Shown: one piece after another, positions 25,659 through 34,216 of the stretch
How the letters are laid out: each line of letters opens with the position of its first letter
Numbering within the stretch: the stretch's first letter is position 1
Notes under the pieces: model-generated
The model's input: only the letters and a program-made list of their open reading frames with translations
The model's database searches: none
Told to the model about the DNA's origin: nothing
Made by a program: the position numbers and the translations under genes
From: Microbacterium sp. ABRD28
GTDB taxonomy: Bacteria > Actinomycetota > Actinomycetes > Actinomycetales > Microbacteriaceae
Assembly: GCF_003850245.1 (NCBI RefSeq)
Contig: NZ_CP031015.1
Coordinates: forward strand, 2,976,001 to 3,040,000
DNA: 64,000 nucleotides
Reading direction: 5' to 3'

Positions 25659-26155
25659 GACCGGCTCCGCGCGTGCTGGGCGACGCTCTCGACGAAGGCC
25701 TCGGTGCGCCGACGCGTGCCGTCGATGCGCCGGTCGACGCTCGCGCGGATCTCACTCGGCGCAAGGGGGGCGGCCAGCCGGACGTTCTCGTGGCACGACA
25801 GGTCGGCGCACATGTAGGTGCCGACGCTGTCGCCGTTGCGGCCCGCCTCACCTGCCTTGCGCGCGGTGAAGAGCGCGACCTGATCGGCGGGCTGCATCGT
25901 GTGGCACAGGTTGCACATCGCCGAACGCGCCGACGAGGTGCCCTCGGCGGCACGCAGCAGCACACCGACGGCCTCGCCGTCGACCTCGGCGATCACATAG
26001 GCGCGCCCACGCGTGCGCGGGTCGCGCCAGGCCAGGAAGTCGAGATGATCCCAGTCGGTCAGCACGAAGTCGTTCGGCAGGGCCATCACCTGCAGCTCTT
26101 CGGGACGGGCGTTCACGAACGACGTGTGGATGTCGCTCTCGGTCAGCGGGCTCAT
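25655..26155 (-). CDS. FBP-domain protein (EF-G-binding, FusB-like)
   Basis: 166 residues with a C-terminal treble-clef-like zinc site: CNLCHTMQPADQVALFTARKAG, then GTYMCADLSCHENVRL. This is the pattern of the elongation-factor-G-binding domain of FusB/FBP proteins, which free EF-G from stalled or fusidic-acid-locked ribosomes. Actinobacterial members are widespread and mostly uncharacterised. The upstream 297-bp spacer carries tandem and dispersed repeats. Downstream, the pfkB-type kinase is translationally coupled. Confidence 0.82.
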   Translation of the reverse strand: MSPLTESDIHTSFVNARPEELQVMALPNDFVLTDWDHLDFLAWRDPRTRGRAYVIAEVDGEAVGVLLRAAEGTSSARSAMCNLCHTMQPADQVALFTARKAGEAGRNGDSVGTYMCADLSCHENVRLAAPLAPSEIRASVDRRIDGTRRRTEAFVESVAQHARSRS

Positions 26156-26240
26156 GCACTCTCCTCGCCTGGTCTCGGGACAGTCTACGAACCTCTCCCC
26201 GCCCGCGGGCGGGTTGTGCGGCGCGGGAGCGTCGTCCGCC

Positions 26241-26354
26241 TCTCACGCCGGACGACCTCGCCCACTCCTCACGCCGGACGATCTCGCCCACTCCTCACGC
26301 GGGACGACCCCCGTCCACCCTCACGCCGCGCGACCCCCGTCCACTCCTCACGCC
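26241..26354. repeat. 26-bp tandem repeat array
   Basis: Four full units and one partial unit of the form CCTCACGCCGGACGA followed by CCTCGCCCACT. Units start at 26241, 26267, 26293, 26319 (27 bp) and 26346 (partial), with unit-to-unit changes mostly in the second half. The last unit runs directly into the 58-bp dispersed element. It lies upstream of both the FBP gene (minus) and the methyltransferase (plus). Units are contiguous, with no spacers. Confidence 0.75.
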
Positions 26355-26412
26355 GACCCGTCAAGAATTGCGGCCCACGGAGCCGGGAAACGACAGAATT
26401 CGACGGGTCGCG
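26355..26412. repeat. 58-bp dispersed palindromic repeat, copy 2
   Basis: GACCCGTC, AAGAATT, GCGGCCC, a variable middle, AGAATTC, GACGGGTCGCG. The terminal 8-mers are perfect inverted repeats. It matches 2424-2481 (opposite strand) end to end without gaps. A further GACGGGTC half-site follows at 26433-26440, right in front of the methyltransferase ribosome site. Confidence 0.6.
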
Positions 26413-26452
26413 AAGGATGAGCGACATTGATCGACGGGTCACGGAGGATAGG

Positions 26453-27184
26453 GTGGCGCCCGTGACGGAGGACGGTGGGTGGTCCGCCCTCGCGGAGGGA
26501 TGGGCCGCACGGTGGGGCGGAGTGTCGGCGCCCGCGCGACAGGCGCTCATCACCGCGTGCGCCATCGGCCCGGGCACGCGGGTGCTCGACGTCGGCTGCG
26601 GCTCGGGCGAGTTCCTCGCCGAGCTGGCCGCGGCCGGAGCGCGGGCGATCGGGGTCGACTCCGCGTCGGCGATGGTCGCGATCGCCGCGCTTCGCGGCGA
26701 CGCGCGGGAGGCGGATGCCGCCGCCCTCCCCTTCGAGGATGACTCGTTCGATGTCGTGACCGCGGTCACGGTCCTGCACCTCACCGACGACCTCGATCAC
26801 GCCGTCCTCGAGTGCGCACGCGTGCTGCGGCCGGGGGGTCTGCTCGGCATCGCGGAATGGGACGACACCGGGCGGAGCGACCTGGCGGTCATCGAGCAGG
26901 CCCTCGAGGCTGCGCCGGCTCCCGCGGGGTCCCCGCATCCGTCCCCTCTCGATCTCGCGCTGGACGCGGCGGGCTTCCGTCAGGTCTCGCAGGGCGAGGT
27001 CGAGGTGCGGGTGCGGGCCGCCGACGCCGGCGACCTCGCGACGACCGTGCTGCTCGGTGAGGACGAGGCGACGATCGGCGAGCTCTGCGGAATCATCGGG
27101 ACGGCGGCGGAACCGTTCCGGAGGGTGGACGGGAGCTACGAGCTGACGAACACCTTCCGCTGGCGCGTGGTCTCGCGCGGCTGA
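26453..27184 (+). CDS. SAM-dependent class I methyltransferase
   Basis: About 243 residues from the GTG at 26453, chosen because GGAGG lies 5 bp upstream; an ATG at 26417 is in frame but has a poorly spaced site. Motif I VLDVGCGSGEFLAELAAAGA, the acidic GVDSASAMV, and motif IV FDVVTAVTVLHLTDD place it in the Methyltransf_11/UbiE-like group. The methylated substrate is unknown. Its leader is built partly from a repeat half-site. It converges with the nucleotidyltransferase-like gene, with 3 bp between their stops. Confidence 0.85.
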   Translation: MAPVTEDGGWSALAEGWAARWGGVSAPARQALITACAIGPGTRVLDVGCGSGEFLAELAAAGARAIGVDSASAMVAIAALRGDAREADAAALPFEDDSFDVVTAVTVLHLTDDLDHAVLECARVLRPGGLLGIAEWDDTGRSDLAVIEQALEAAPAPAGSPHPSPLDLALDAAGFRQVSQGEVEVRVRAADAGDLATTVLLGEDEATIGELCGIIGTAAEPFRRVDGSYELTNTFRWRVVSRG

Positions 27185-27187
27185 GCC

Positions 27188-27982
27188 TCAGAAGCCGAGT
27201 CGGCGGGCCACCGCGTCCGCCGCGCGCACCGGGAACGCGTCCCAGCCGGGCTCGAGGATCTCGCGGGCCAGCGCGTACAGCTCGCGTGCGGCGTCTTCGA
27301 CCGGCGCCGACGTCGCCTCGGCGATGCGGGCGCCCCACTCGGGGAAGTCGCGCTCGAACCGGCGAAGCGGATCGATGATGTCGCGACGCGCCGTCGACCG
27401 CTCGCCGAAGCGACCGCGGATCGCGCGGACCAGATGGATGACCGCGGCACCGCGCACGAACTGCCCCGCGTTGAGCACCTCACCACGACGTGCCCGGCCG
27501 GTGCCGAGCAGGAGCTTGACGAAGACGAGCGCGGCGTCGTTGACGGGATCGAACCGATCGCGTGCGGCTGCGTTCGCGCGGGCGCGCGCGATCAGGTCGG
27601 CCGTCGTGCCCCGGTCGTCGTCGACGACGACGGTGGCCTCCCCCGCGACCGCGCCCTCCAGTTCCACGGCCTCCGAGAAGGCGAACTCGAACACATGCCC
27701 GTCGTCGTACACGGCGACGAACCCGATCTCGCCCTCGCGCGCGGTCACGGCGAGTCGGTCCTGATCGGGCAGCCACGTCAGGTCGGGCCGGACCTCCTGT
27801 CCGCGACCGTCGGCGATCAGGGCGAAGAAATCGTGATCAGACCATTCGTCGCGGCGATGCGCCGCGTCGTCCGATGCCGAGCCGAGAAGGACGAGGCCGA
27901 TCAATCCGTCGCGCTCCTCCACCCCGGCTGCAAGGCCGCGGCTGAGCGCGGTGAATCGCGTGGGATCGGTGTGCACCGTCAT
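27188..27982 (-). CDS. Nucleotidyltransferase-fold protein
   Basis: 264 residues. The N-terminal segment GLVLLGSASDDAAHRRDEWSDHDFFALI carries the GS...SDxD metal-binding signature of the minimal/aminoglycoside-type nucleotidyltransferase fold, with an alpha-helical C-terminal domain (KLLLGTGRARRGEVLNAGQFVRGA). It resembles lincosamide/aminoglycoside nucleotidyltransferase relatives, but resistance function is unproven and most such chromosomal genes are uncharacterised. It starts 4 bp after the malG stop, so it rides on the malEFG transcript. Confidence 0.75.
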   Translation of the reverse strand: MTVHTDPTRFTALSRGLAAGVEERDGLIGLVLLGSASDDAAHRRDEWSDHDFFALIADGRGQEVRPDLTWLPDQDRLAVTAREGEIGFVAVYDDGHVFEFAFSEAVELEGAVAGEATVVVDDDRGTTADLIARARANAAARDRFDPVNDAALVFVKLLLGTGRARRGEVLNAGQFVRGAAVIHLVRAIRGRFGERSTARRDIIDPLRRFERDFPEWGARIAEATSAPVEDAARELYALAREILEPGWDAFPVRAADAVARRLGF

Positions 27983-27986
27983 CCGG

Positions 27987-28955
27987 TCACTTCACACTGC
28001 CGGCGGTGAGGCCGCCGACGATGAAGCGCTGCAGGGCGAGGAACAGCGCGACGGGGATGATGGCGGCCAGGACCGCACCCGCGGCGAAGACGCTCCAGTT
28101 GCGCGCGGTCTCCTGCGAGACGAACTGGTAGAGACCGACGGCGAGCGTCTGCTTGTCGGGGTCGGAGAGCACGACCGACGCGATGACGAAGTCGTTCGTC
28201 GTCGCCAGGAACGACAGCAGCCCGACGACGGCGAGGATCGGCGCGACCAGGCGCAGGATGATCGTGAAGAAGATGCGGGCATGGCCGGCGCCGTCGATCT
28301 TCGCCGCCTCGTCGATGGACGCCGGCACGGTGTTGAAGAACCCGTACATGAGGTACGTGTTCACCCCGAGCGCACCGCCGAGGTAGACCATGATCAGCCC
28401 GAGCTGGGAGTTCAGGCCCAGCGCCGGGAAGATGTCGGCGATCGCCGACATGAGCAGGAAGATCGCCACGAAGGCCAGCAGCTGCGGGAACATCTGCACC
28501 AGCAGCAGGGTGAGGAGGCCGAACCGGCGGCCCGTGAAGCGCATGCGCGAGAACGCATACGCCGCGAGGGCGCCGAGCAGCACCGTGCCGAATGCCGTGG
28601 CGAGTCCGATCACGAGCGTGTTGACGAACCACGCGCCGTACGGCTGCGACGGGTTCTCGAACAGCCGGAAGTAGGCGCCCAGGTCGAAGGTGGAGAACAG
28701 GCTGTTCGCCGTCAGCAGCGTACCGCCGGGGTTGAGCGACGCCGACAGCACGTAGGCGAGCGGGAACGCGCAGAACAGCAGCATGACGATGCCGATGATG
28801 TGGCGCCATCCGGTCTCGCGGAACCAGCGACCGAACGGTCGCCGCGGGGTGGGAGCGGCCTTCTCCGCCGCGGCAGCGCCGCGGCGATCGTCGGCGAGGG
28901 CCTCCGCGAGGGCCGGGGCGGGCTGCGAGGTCAACGGATTGGAGTTCAGTGCCAT
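27987..28955 (-). CDS. malG: Maltose-type ABC transporter permease MalG
   Basis: 322 residues, six membrane segments. It has the EAA loop EAAKIDGAGHARIFFTIILRLVAP (near residue 225) that contacts the ATPase, and the MalG-type ending (RFIVGGLTAGSVK). With MalF it forms the membrane channel of a carbohydrate importer. It begins 1 bp after the malF stop. No ATPase gene is in the operon, so a shared MsiK/MalK-type ATPase from elsewhere should energise it (known practice in actinobacteria). Confidence 0.93.
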   Translation of the reverse strand: MALNSNPLTSQPAPALAEALADDRRGAAAAEKAAPTPRRPFGRWFRETGWRHIIGIVMLLFCAFPLAYVLSASLNPGGTLLTANSLFSTFDLGAYFRLFENPSQPYGAWFVNTLVIGLATAFGTVLLGALAAYAFSRMRFTGRRFGLLTLLLVQMFPQLLAFVAIFLLMSAIADIFPALGLNSQLGLIMVYLGGALGVNTYLMYGFFNTVPASIDEAAKIDGAGHARIFFTIILRLVAPILAVVGLLSFLATTNDFVIASVVLSDPDKQTLAVGLYQFVSQETARNWSVFAAGAVLAAIIPVALFLALQRFIVGGLTAGSVK

Positions 28956-28956
28956 C

Positions 28957-30570
28957 TCAGTTCAGCTCCTCGAGGACCTTGGTCTGTCGGAAGCTCACGT
29001 AGGAGATGACGGCGACCAGGATGAAGATGATGATCGAGAACGCGCTCGCGAGCCCGTAATCGCGGTTGGCACCGACGAAGGCCACCTTGTAGACCATGGA
29101 GATCAGGATGTCGGTGGCGCCGACGTTGATCGACGCGTCGGCGAACCTCGGCCCGCCGTTGGTGAGCATGTAGACGATGTTGAAGTTGTTGAAGTTGAAC
29201 GCGAACGACGAAATCAGCAGCGGGGCGACCGAGACCAGGAGGAGCGGGAACTTGATGTGGCGGAAGACCTGCCACACGCCCGCACCGTCGACGCGACCCG
29301 CCTCCTGGATGTCATCGGGGATCGACTGCAGCGCACCCGTGCACACCAGGAACATGTAGGGGAAGCCGAGCCAGAGGTTGACGATGAGAATCGCGACCTT
29401 CGCGAGTATGGGGTCGAGCAACCACGGTATGGAGGCGCCGCCGAGGAGCACCTGGTTGATGAACCCGAAGTCCTGGTTGAACATGCCCGCCCAGATCAGG
29501 GCCGACAGGAACGCCGGGAACGCGTACGGGAGGATGAGGATGACCCGGTAGTACTTGCGGCTCTTCATCTTCGGGTCGTTGAAGACGACGGCGAGGAAGA
29601 GCCCGAGGACGAAGGTGGTCGCCACCGAGAGGAAGGCGAAGACGAAGGTCCAGACCAGGACCGCGATGAACGGGCCACGGATGGATTCCTCGGTCACGGC
29701 GCGGACGAAGTTCTCCCCGCCGACCCAGACCTGCCATCCCGGAAGGATCTCGGTTCCGTCGTCGGCGGTGAAGGCACCGGTGCCGATGTCGCGGTAGACC
29801 ACACCCGTTTCGGTGTCGGTCATGGTGTCGGCGACGGGATCCCACTCCAGACTCGACTGGAACAGGTAGGCGTTCGAACCGTCGGTGGTGCGCAGGTAGC
29901 CGTCGTTGAGATCGTCGTCGAGCGGGACGGTCAACGCGCCGATCTCGGCCTGATTGGCGAGGATCTGCGAGAAGTCGAGCACGTCGTAGCCCGCAGCCTC
30001 GGGCGAGGAGATCGATTCCAGCGGCATCTCGTTGCCGCCGACGCTGAGGTCTCCGGTCTCGGGGTCCTCCACGACGAGGAAGAACTCCCCGTCGCGGGTG
30101 GCGATCTGCACCGGGTACGTGGCGGAGTCCTCCACGCGCGTCTGCGACTGCTGGAGGAGGGAGGTGATCGCGTCTTCCTTGTCGGAGTTGTGCCCCGACC
30201 CGTAGTTGGTGAACGCGATGTAGACGGTGTAGAGCACGACGAAGATCTGGAAGATGAAGAGGAACACCAGACCGGGCGCGAGGTACTTGGCCGGGAGGAG
30301 TCCCGGGATGAGGTAGATCGCGTTGAGGACGACCACGCCGACCGCGATGGCCACGGCGATGACCCACTGCTCCTGGACGACGAGCACGAGGATGGCGTAG
30401 ATCGCCATCGCGTCGACGATGCCCAGGGCGACGATCTTGAACAGCCAGACCTTCCAGCCGGCCGACGCGGCGTCGGCGAAGGCCGCGGCGCGGCGGCGCC
30501 GCTTCTCCGTGGCCGGATCGGCGCGACGATCGGACGCGCGGTCGTCGGTGTCGAGTGTCGGAATCGTCAT
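28957..30570 (-). CDS. malF: Maltose-type ABC transporter permease MalF
   Basis: 537 residues from the ATG at 30570. Three N-terminal membrane helices (IVALGIVDAMAIYAILVLVV, VAIAVGVVVLNAIYLIPGLL, LVFLFIFQIFVVLYTVYIAF) are followed by an extracytoplasmic loop of about 190 residues (~125-315), like the P2 domain of E. coli MalF. The core permease comes next, with its EAA loop EAGRVDGAGVWQVFRHIKFP. A P2-like loop is a mark of true maltose/maltodextrin systems and suggests contact with the binding protein. malG follows by 1 bp; malE lies 97 bp upstream. Confidence 0.93.
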   Translation of the reverse strand: MTIPTLDTDDRASDRRADPATEKRRRRAAAFADAASAGWKVWLFKIVALGIVDAMAIYAILVLVVQEQWVIAVAIAVGVVVLNAIYLIPGLLPAKYLAPGLVFLFIFQIFVVLYTVYIAFTNYGSGHNSDKEDAITSLLQQSQTRVEDSATYPVQIATRDGEFFLVVEDPETGDLSVGGNEMPLESISSPEAAGYDVLDFSQILANQAEIGALTVPLDDDLNDGYLRTTDGSNAYLFQSSLEWDPVADTMTDTETGVVYRDIGTGAFTADDGTEILPGWQVWVGGENFVRAVTEESIRGPFIAVLVWTFVFAFLSVATTFVLGLFLAVVFNDPKMKSRKYYRVILILPYAFPAFLSALIWAGMFNQDFGFINQVLLGGASIPWLLDPILAKVAILIVNLWLGFPYMFLVCTGALQSIPDDIQEAGRVDGAGVWQVFRHIKFPLLLVSVAPLLISSFAFNFNNFNIVYMLTNGGPRFADASINVGATDILISMVYKVAFVGANRDYGLASAFSIIIFILVAVISYVSFRQTKVLEELN

Positions 30571-30667
30571 CGAGGCTCCTTGGCGGACGATCGACGGCGC
30601 GGTCGATCTGTCAGGGGAAAGGGGTTCGGCGGGGATGCCGCGTGAGCGACACCCCCGCCGAAGGCGA

Positions 30668-31921
30668 TCAGCCGATCTTGCCCTGGATGTTCTCGGCCAT
30701 GGTGGTCCAGCTGGAGACCGGGTCGGAACCCTGGATGATGGCGACCTCGGTGGTGCCCCAGTCATCCCACACGGCACCCATCTGAGGGATGCTCGGCATC
30801 GGCACGGCCTCGGCGCCCACCGATGCGAAGCCGGCGACGATCGGGTCGGCCTGCGCGGCCTCGAAGGACTCGGTGAGCGCGGGGGCACGACCGCCGGCCT
30901 CGAACAGCGCGGTCTGCACCTCGGGGGTGGCGATGTAGTTCACGAGGAACTCGTTCGCCGCGAGGGCGTTCTCCGACTGCGAGCTGAGGAAGAAGGTCTG
31001 CACACCCGCGAACGGACGGGCGGTCTGGCCACCGGCCGACGGGATCGGGTCGACGGCGACGTTGACGCCCGCGTCCACCGCGTCGGCGATGTTCCAGGGA
31101 CCGGTGAGGAAGAACGGCGCCTGGCCGGCGTTGAAAGCCTCCTTGGCGAGGTCGCCGTCGAGGTTGAGGTTGAACACGCCCGCGGCACCCTGCTGGCCGA
31201 GCCACGTCGCGAACTGCTGACCGGCCTCGTCACCGATGGTGAGGTTGGCGGCGTCGTACGAGCCGTCCGCGTTCTGGGCGAAGACCGAGTTCCCGAAGGA
31301 GGTCTGGAACGGGTACAGGTGGTACGGGTCGGAGTTCTGCGGGTTCAGGCCCACCACGAACGGGTACTGCGTACCGGCCGCGGTGCCCTTGGCGATCATG
31401 TCGTCGAAGTTCGTGGGCGCCTCGGGAACGAGGTCGGCGTTGCGGACCAGCGCGATGTTCTCGATCGCGTAGGGCAGGCCGTAGGTGTTGCCGTCGTAGG
31501 TGACCGCCGCGATGGCGACCTCTTCGAACTCGGCGGCCTTGTCGCCGAGCTCGACGGGCGCGACGACGCCGTCCTGCACGAAGGCACCGGTCCAGTCGTG
31601 GCCACCGATCGTGATGTCGGGGCCCTCACCGCTCGGCACCTGGGTGATGAAGTCCTGCTGGATGTCCTCGTACTCCTTGACGACGAGGTCGACGGCGATG
31701 CCCTTCTCCTCTTCGAAGGCGGTCGCGACATCCTGGAGGGCGCGCTCGCGGTCGGCGTCGACCCAGACGGTCAGGGTGTTCTCGGCGGCACCGGAGTCGC
31801 CACCGTTGTCGGCGCCGCCGGAGCTCTCGCCACCGCCGCCGCCCGCGCAGCCGGCGAGCACAACGGCTCCGCCGACCAGGAATGCGCTGAGACCCAGCGC
31901 ACGCTTGTTCATCACCTTCAT
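30668..31921 (-). CDS. malE: Extracellular sugar-binding lipoprotein MalE
   Basis: 417 residues (an internal ATG three codons on is an alternative start). A lipoprotein signal peptide ends in VVLAGC, so the mature protein is lipid-anchored at a cysteine followed by a Gly/Ser-rich linker. The rest is a family-1 solute-binding protein: VWVDADRERALQDVATAFEE at the start and the SANEFLVNYIATPEVQ-like block. The ligand is likely maltose or maltodextrins from the MalF/MalG types. Two LacI-family operators lie upstream at 31993 and 32121. Confidence 0.93.
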   Translation of the reverse strand: MKVMNKRALGLSAFLVGGAVVLAGCAGGGGGESSGGADNGGDSGAAENTLTVWVDADRERALQDVATAFEEEKGIAVDLVVKEYEDIQQDFITQVPSGEGPDITIGGHDWTGAFVQDGVVAPVELGDKAAEFEEVAIAAVTYDGNTYGLPYAIENIALVRNADLVPEAPTNFDDMIAKGTAAGTQYPFVVGLNPQNSDPYHLYPFQTSFGNSVFAQNADGSYDAANLTIGDEAGQQFATWLGQQGAAGVFNLNLDGDLAKEAFNAGQAPFFLTGPWNIADAVDAGVNVAVDPIPSAGGQTARPFAGVQTFFLSSQSENALAANEFLVNYIATPEVQTALFEAGGRAPALTESFEAAQADPIVAGFASVGAEAVPMPSIPQMGAVWDDWGTTEVAIIQGSDPVSSWTTMAENIQGKIG

Positions 31922-31992
31922 CGGTGTTCGCCTCTTTCTTTGGGGAGGGCGACAGGTCCGCGGGAGGCGGCTCCCTTGTCGCCAGCTCGTGT

Positions 31993-32006
31993 TGCAAGCG
32001 CTTACA
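31993..32006. promoter_or_regulatory. LacI-family operator, proximal
   Basis: TGCAAGCGCTTACA, with the 8-bp palindromic AAGCGCTT core common to LacI/GalR-type sugar regulators. It sits about 72 bp upstream of the malE start. The regulator gene is not in the window. Confidence 0.65.
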
Positions 32007-32120
32007 GTTTGCGTCAGTCGCACGTGGTTCGCAATCCCGTGAGTCGGTCGATACCATCCTGTGACCGTTCCGCCGCGGGAATTGTGCCGGAGCCACAACG
32101 ACAGACCCGCGCTTCAGGTT

Positions 32121-32134
32121 TGGAAGCGCTTACA
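32121..32134. promoter_or_regulatory. LacI-family operator, distal
   Basis: TGGAAGCGCTTACA, matching the proximal site at 13 of 14 positions and in the same orientation, with centres 128 bp apart. The spacing allows DNA looping around the malE promoter. No gene or other signal is seen between the two sites or from here to yajQ at 32240. Confidence 0.65.
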
Positions 32135-32239
32135 TCTACAGGCGGGAATTGTTGTCGTTTCCGAGATTCTCCCCGTGCGGCTTCGCGATCGCCGAGGGCT
32201 TCCCGAATCGGCGGCAGAAGGGCTCGCTAGACTCCCGGC

Positions 32240-32728
32240 ATGGCCGACTCAAGTTTTGACATCGTCTCGAAGATCGATCGGCAGGAAGCCGACAACGCCC
32301 TGAACCAGGCGCGTAAAGAGGTCGAGCAGCGCTACGACTTCAAGGGCACCGACGCCTCCATCGAGTGGAGCGGCGAGGCGATCCTCATCAAGGCGAATTC
32401 CGAGGAGCGCGCCAAGGCGGTGCTCGACGTCTTCCAGACGAAGCTCATCAAGCGCGGCATCTCGCTGAAGAGCCTCGACTCGGGAGAGCCGACGGCCAGC
32501 GGCAAGGAGTACCGCATCGTCTCGACCCTCAAGGAAGGCATCTCGCAGGAGAACGCCAAGAAGATCGGCAAGATCATCCGTGATGAGGGCCCGAAGTCGG
32601 TGAAGTCGCAGATCCAGGGCGACGAGCTGCGCGTGCAGTCGAAGTCTCGCGATGATCTGCAGGAGGTCCAGCGCCTTCTGAAGGCCGCCGACCTCGACGT
32701 CGACCTGCAGTTCGTCAACTACCGATAA
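32240..32728 (+). CDS. yajQ: YajQ family protein (UPF0234)
   Basis: 162 residues, full length for the family, starting [24 protein letters not shown]. Two tandem ferredoxin-like halves bear the invariant [13 protein letters not shown] and [21 protein letters not shown]. YajQ proteins bind nucleotides, and some are c-di-GMP effectors (shown in Xanthomonas, not here). The gene is monocistronic or ahead of the DoxX-like gene at 32746 (17-bp gap). Confidence 0.95.
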   Translation: MADSSFDIVSKIDRQEADNALNQARKEVEQRYDFKGTDASIEWSGEAILIKANSEERAKAVLDVFQTKLIKRGISLKSLDSGEPTASGKEYRIVSTLKEGISQENAKKIGKIIRDEGPKSVKSQIQGDELRVQSKSRDDLQEVQRLLKAADLDVDLQFVNYR

Positions 32729-32745
32729 GCGGCAGATCCCGTTCC

Positions 32746-33129
32746 GTGGAACTCTTGCGCACCGGCGCACGATGGCTCCTCGCCGCGCTCCTCGCGGCCG
32801 CGGGGATCTCCCACCTCACCTGGGGCCGGCGCGGGTACCGGATCGTGGTGCCCGACTGGTCGACCCGGATGACCGGACTGAGCAAAGACGCCATCGTGGT
32901 GGGCTCGGGCGTCGCCGAACTCCTGCTCGCCGGCGCGGTCGCCACGATCCCCCGGGAACGCAGTGTGGGGTGGCTCGTCGCCGCGTTCTTCGTGGCCGTC
33001 TTCCCCGGCAACGTCCACCAGTGGCGCACCGGCCGTTCCGCCCCGATGTTGCGGACCGAACGCGCACGATTCATCCGCCTGCTCCTCCAACCCGCCCTCG
33101 TCGCGTGGGCGCTGTGGGCGAATCGCTGA
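32746..33129 (+). CDS. Small DoxX-like membrane protein
   Basis: 127 residues from a GTG. Four hydrophobic segments: LLAALLAAAGISHL, VVGSGVAELLLAGAVATI, GWLVAAFFVAVFPGNVHQW, LLLQPALVAWALWA. The GISHL and FPGNVHQW motifs match the DoxX-related quinone-oxidoreductase-associated membrane proteins. Function is unknown. 17 bp downstream of yajQ. Confidence 0.7.
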   Translation: MELLRTGARWLLAALLAAAGISHLTWGRRGYRIVVPDWSTRMTGLSKDAIVVGSGVAELLLAGAVATIPRERSVGWLVAAFFVAVFPGNVHQWRTGRSAPMLRTERARFIRLLLQPALVAWALWANR

Positions 33130-33168
33130 GGGGGAATGGGCGAGGCCCGTACGCGCGTTGAAGGTCGC

Positions 33169-34197
33169 ATGCGATCGATCGTGTACTCCCGCGCCGGCGA
33201 CTCCTCCGTTCTCGACGTCGTGGAGCGAAGCATTCCGCAGCCCGGACCGGGCGAGGTGCGCGTCCGCGTCGCCGTCTCCGGCGTGAATCCGACCGATTGG
33301 AAGGCTCGTCGAACGGGGACGGCCGCCACGGCCTTCGGCGAGGTGACCCCCAACCAGGACGGCGCCGGCGTCGTCGACGCCGTCGGCGACGGCGTCGACG
33401 CGCCCTCCGTGGGTGAACGCGTCTGGATCTTTCTCGCGCAGCACGAGCGACCGACGGGAACCGCCCAGGAATACACGGTCGTTCCCGCCGCACGCGCCGT
33501 TCCTCTTCCCGAAGACATCGGTTTCGATGTCGCCGCCGGCCTCGGCGTTCCCGCGATGACCGCGCACCGCGCCCTCACCATCCACGAAGACGGTCCCGAG
33601 CGCCTCTCCGCCGGCGCACTGGCCGGACGCACCGTTCTCGTCGCCGGCGGCGCGGGCGCCGTCGGCCACGCGGCCATCCAACTGGCGCGCTGGGCCGGGG
33701 CCACCGTCATCGCCACGGTCTCCAGCGACCAGAAGGCCACGCTCGCCCGCGACGCGGGCGCGCACCACACGGTGAATTACCGCCGCGAAGACACGGCCCG
33801 TCGCATCCTCGAGATCGCTCCTGGCGGGGTCGAGCAGATCGTCGAGGTGTCACCGGCCCACAACTTCGCACTCGACACCGACGTCATCGCCAATCACGGA
33901 AGCATCGCGTACTACGCCGACAACGGCGGTGACGAGGCGATCATCCCCGTCGTGCCGACCTTCGCGAAGAACATCCGGTTCCAGGGCCTGCTCATGTACA
34001 CCGTGGGCGAGCGCGCGCTGACGGCGGCGGTCGAGGACATCACTGCGGCGCTTCGCGACGGCGCCCTTCCCGTCGGCGAGGACGCGGGGCTCCCCCTCAC
34101 GTGGTTCGGCCTCGACGACACCGCGGCAGCCCACGACGCTGTCGAGAACGGGGCGATCGGCAAGGTCCTGATCGACGTCTCGGGCGACAACCACTGA
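33169..34197 (+). CDS. NADPH:quinone reductase-like zinc-independent MDR oxidoreductase
   Basis: 342 residues from the ATG at 33169 (AAGG 4 bp upstream). MDR fold: the GroES-like N-terminal half (YSRAGDSSVLDVVERSIPQPGPGEVRVRV) and the NAD(P)-binding loop VLVAGGAGAVGHAAIQLARWAGATV. It lacks the zinc-ligand cysteines of alcohol dehydrogenases, so it belongs to the quinone oxidoreductase (Qor/zeta-crystallin) type. It lies at the left edge of the stress island; the zinc alcohol dehydrogenase follows convergently 19 bp away. Confidence 0.86.
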   Translation: MRSIVYSRAGDSSVLDVVERSIPQPGPGEVRVRVAVSGVNPTDWKARRTGTAATAFGEVTPNQDGAGVVDAVGDGVDAPSVGERVWIFLAQHERPTGTAQEYTVVPAARAVPLPEDIGFDVAAGLGVPAMTAHRALTIHEDGPERLSAGALAGRTVLVAGGAGAVGHAAIQLARWAGATVIATVSSDQKATLARDAGAHHTVNYRREDTARRILEIAPGGVEQIVEVSPAHNFALDTDVIANHGSIAYYADNGGDEAIIPVVPTFAKNIRFQGLLMYTVGERALTAAVEDITAALRDGALPVGEDAGLPLTWFGLDDTAAAHDAVENGAIGKVLIDVSGDNH

Positions 34198-34216
34198 CCG
34201 GCAGCCGCCCTGAACG

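Noticed and set aside
26241..26354. Short tandem units read as a CRISPR array
   Set aside because: The units are contiguous with no spacers and no cas genes are present.
28783..30645. 620-codon plus-strand frame across malF and malG
   Set aside because: MalF and MalG motifs are unmistakable on the minus strand; the plus frame is a high-GC third-position artefact.
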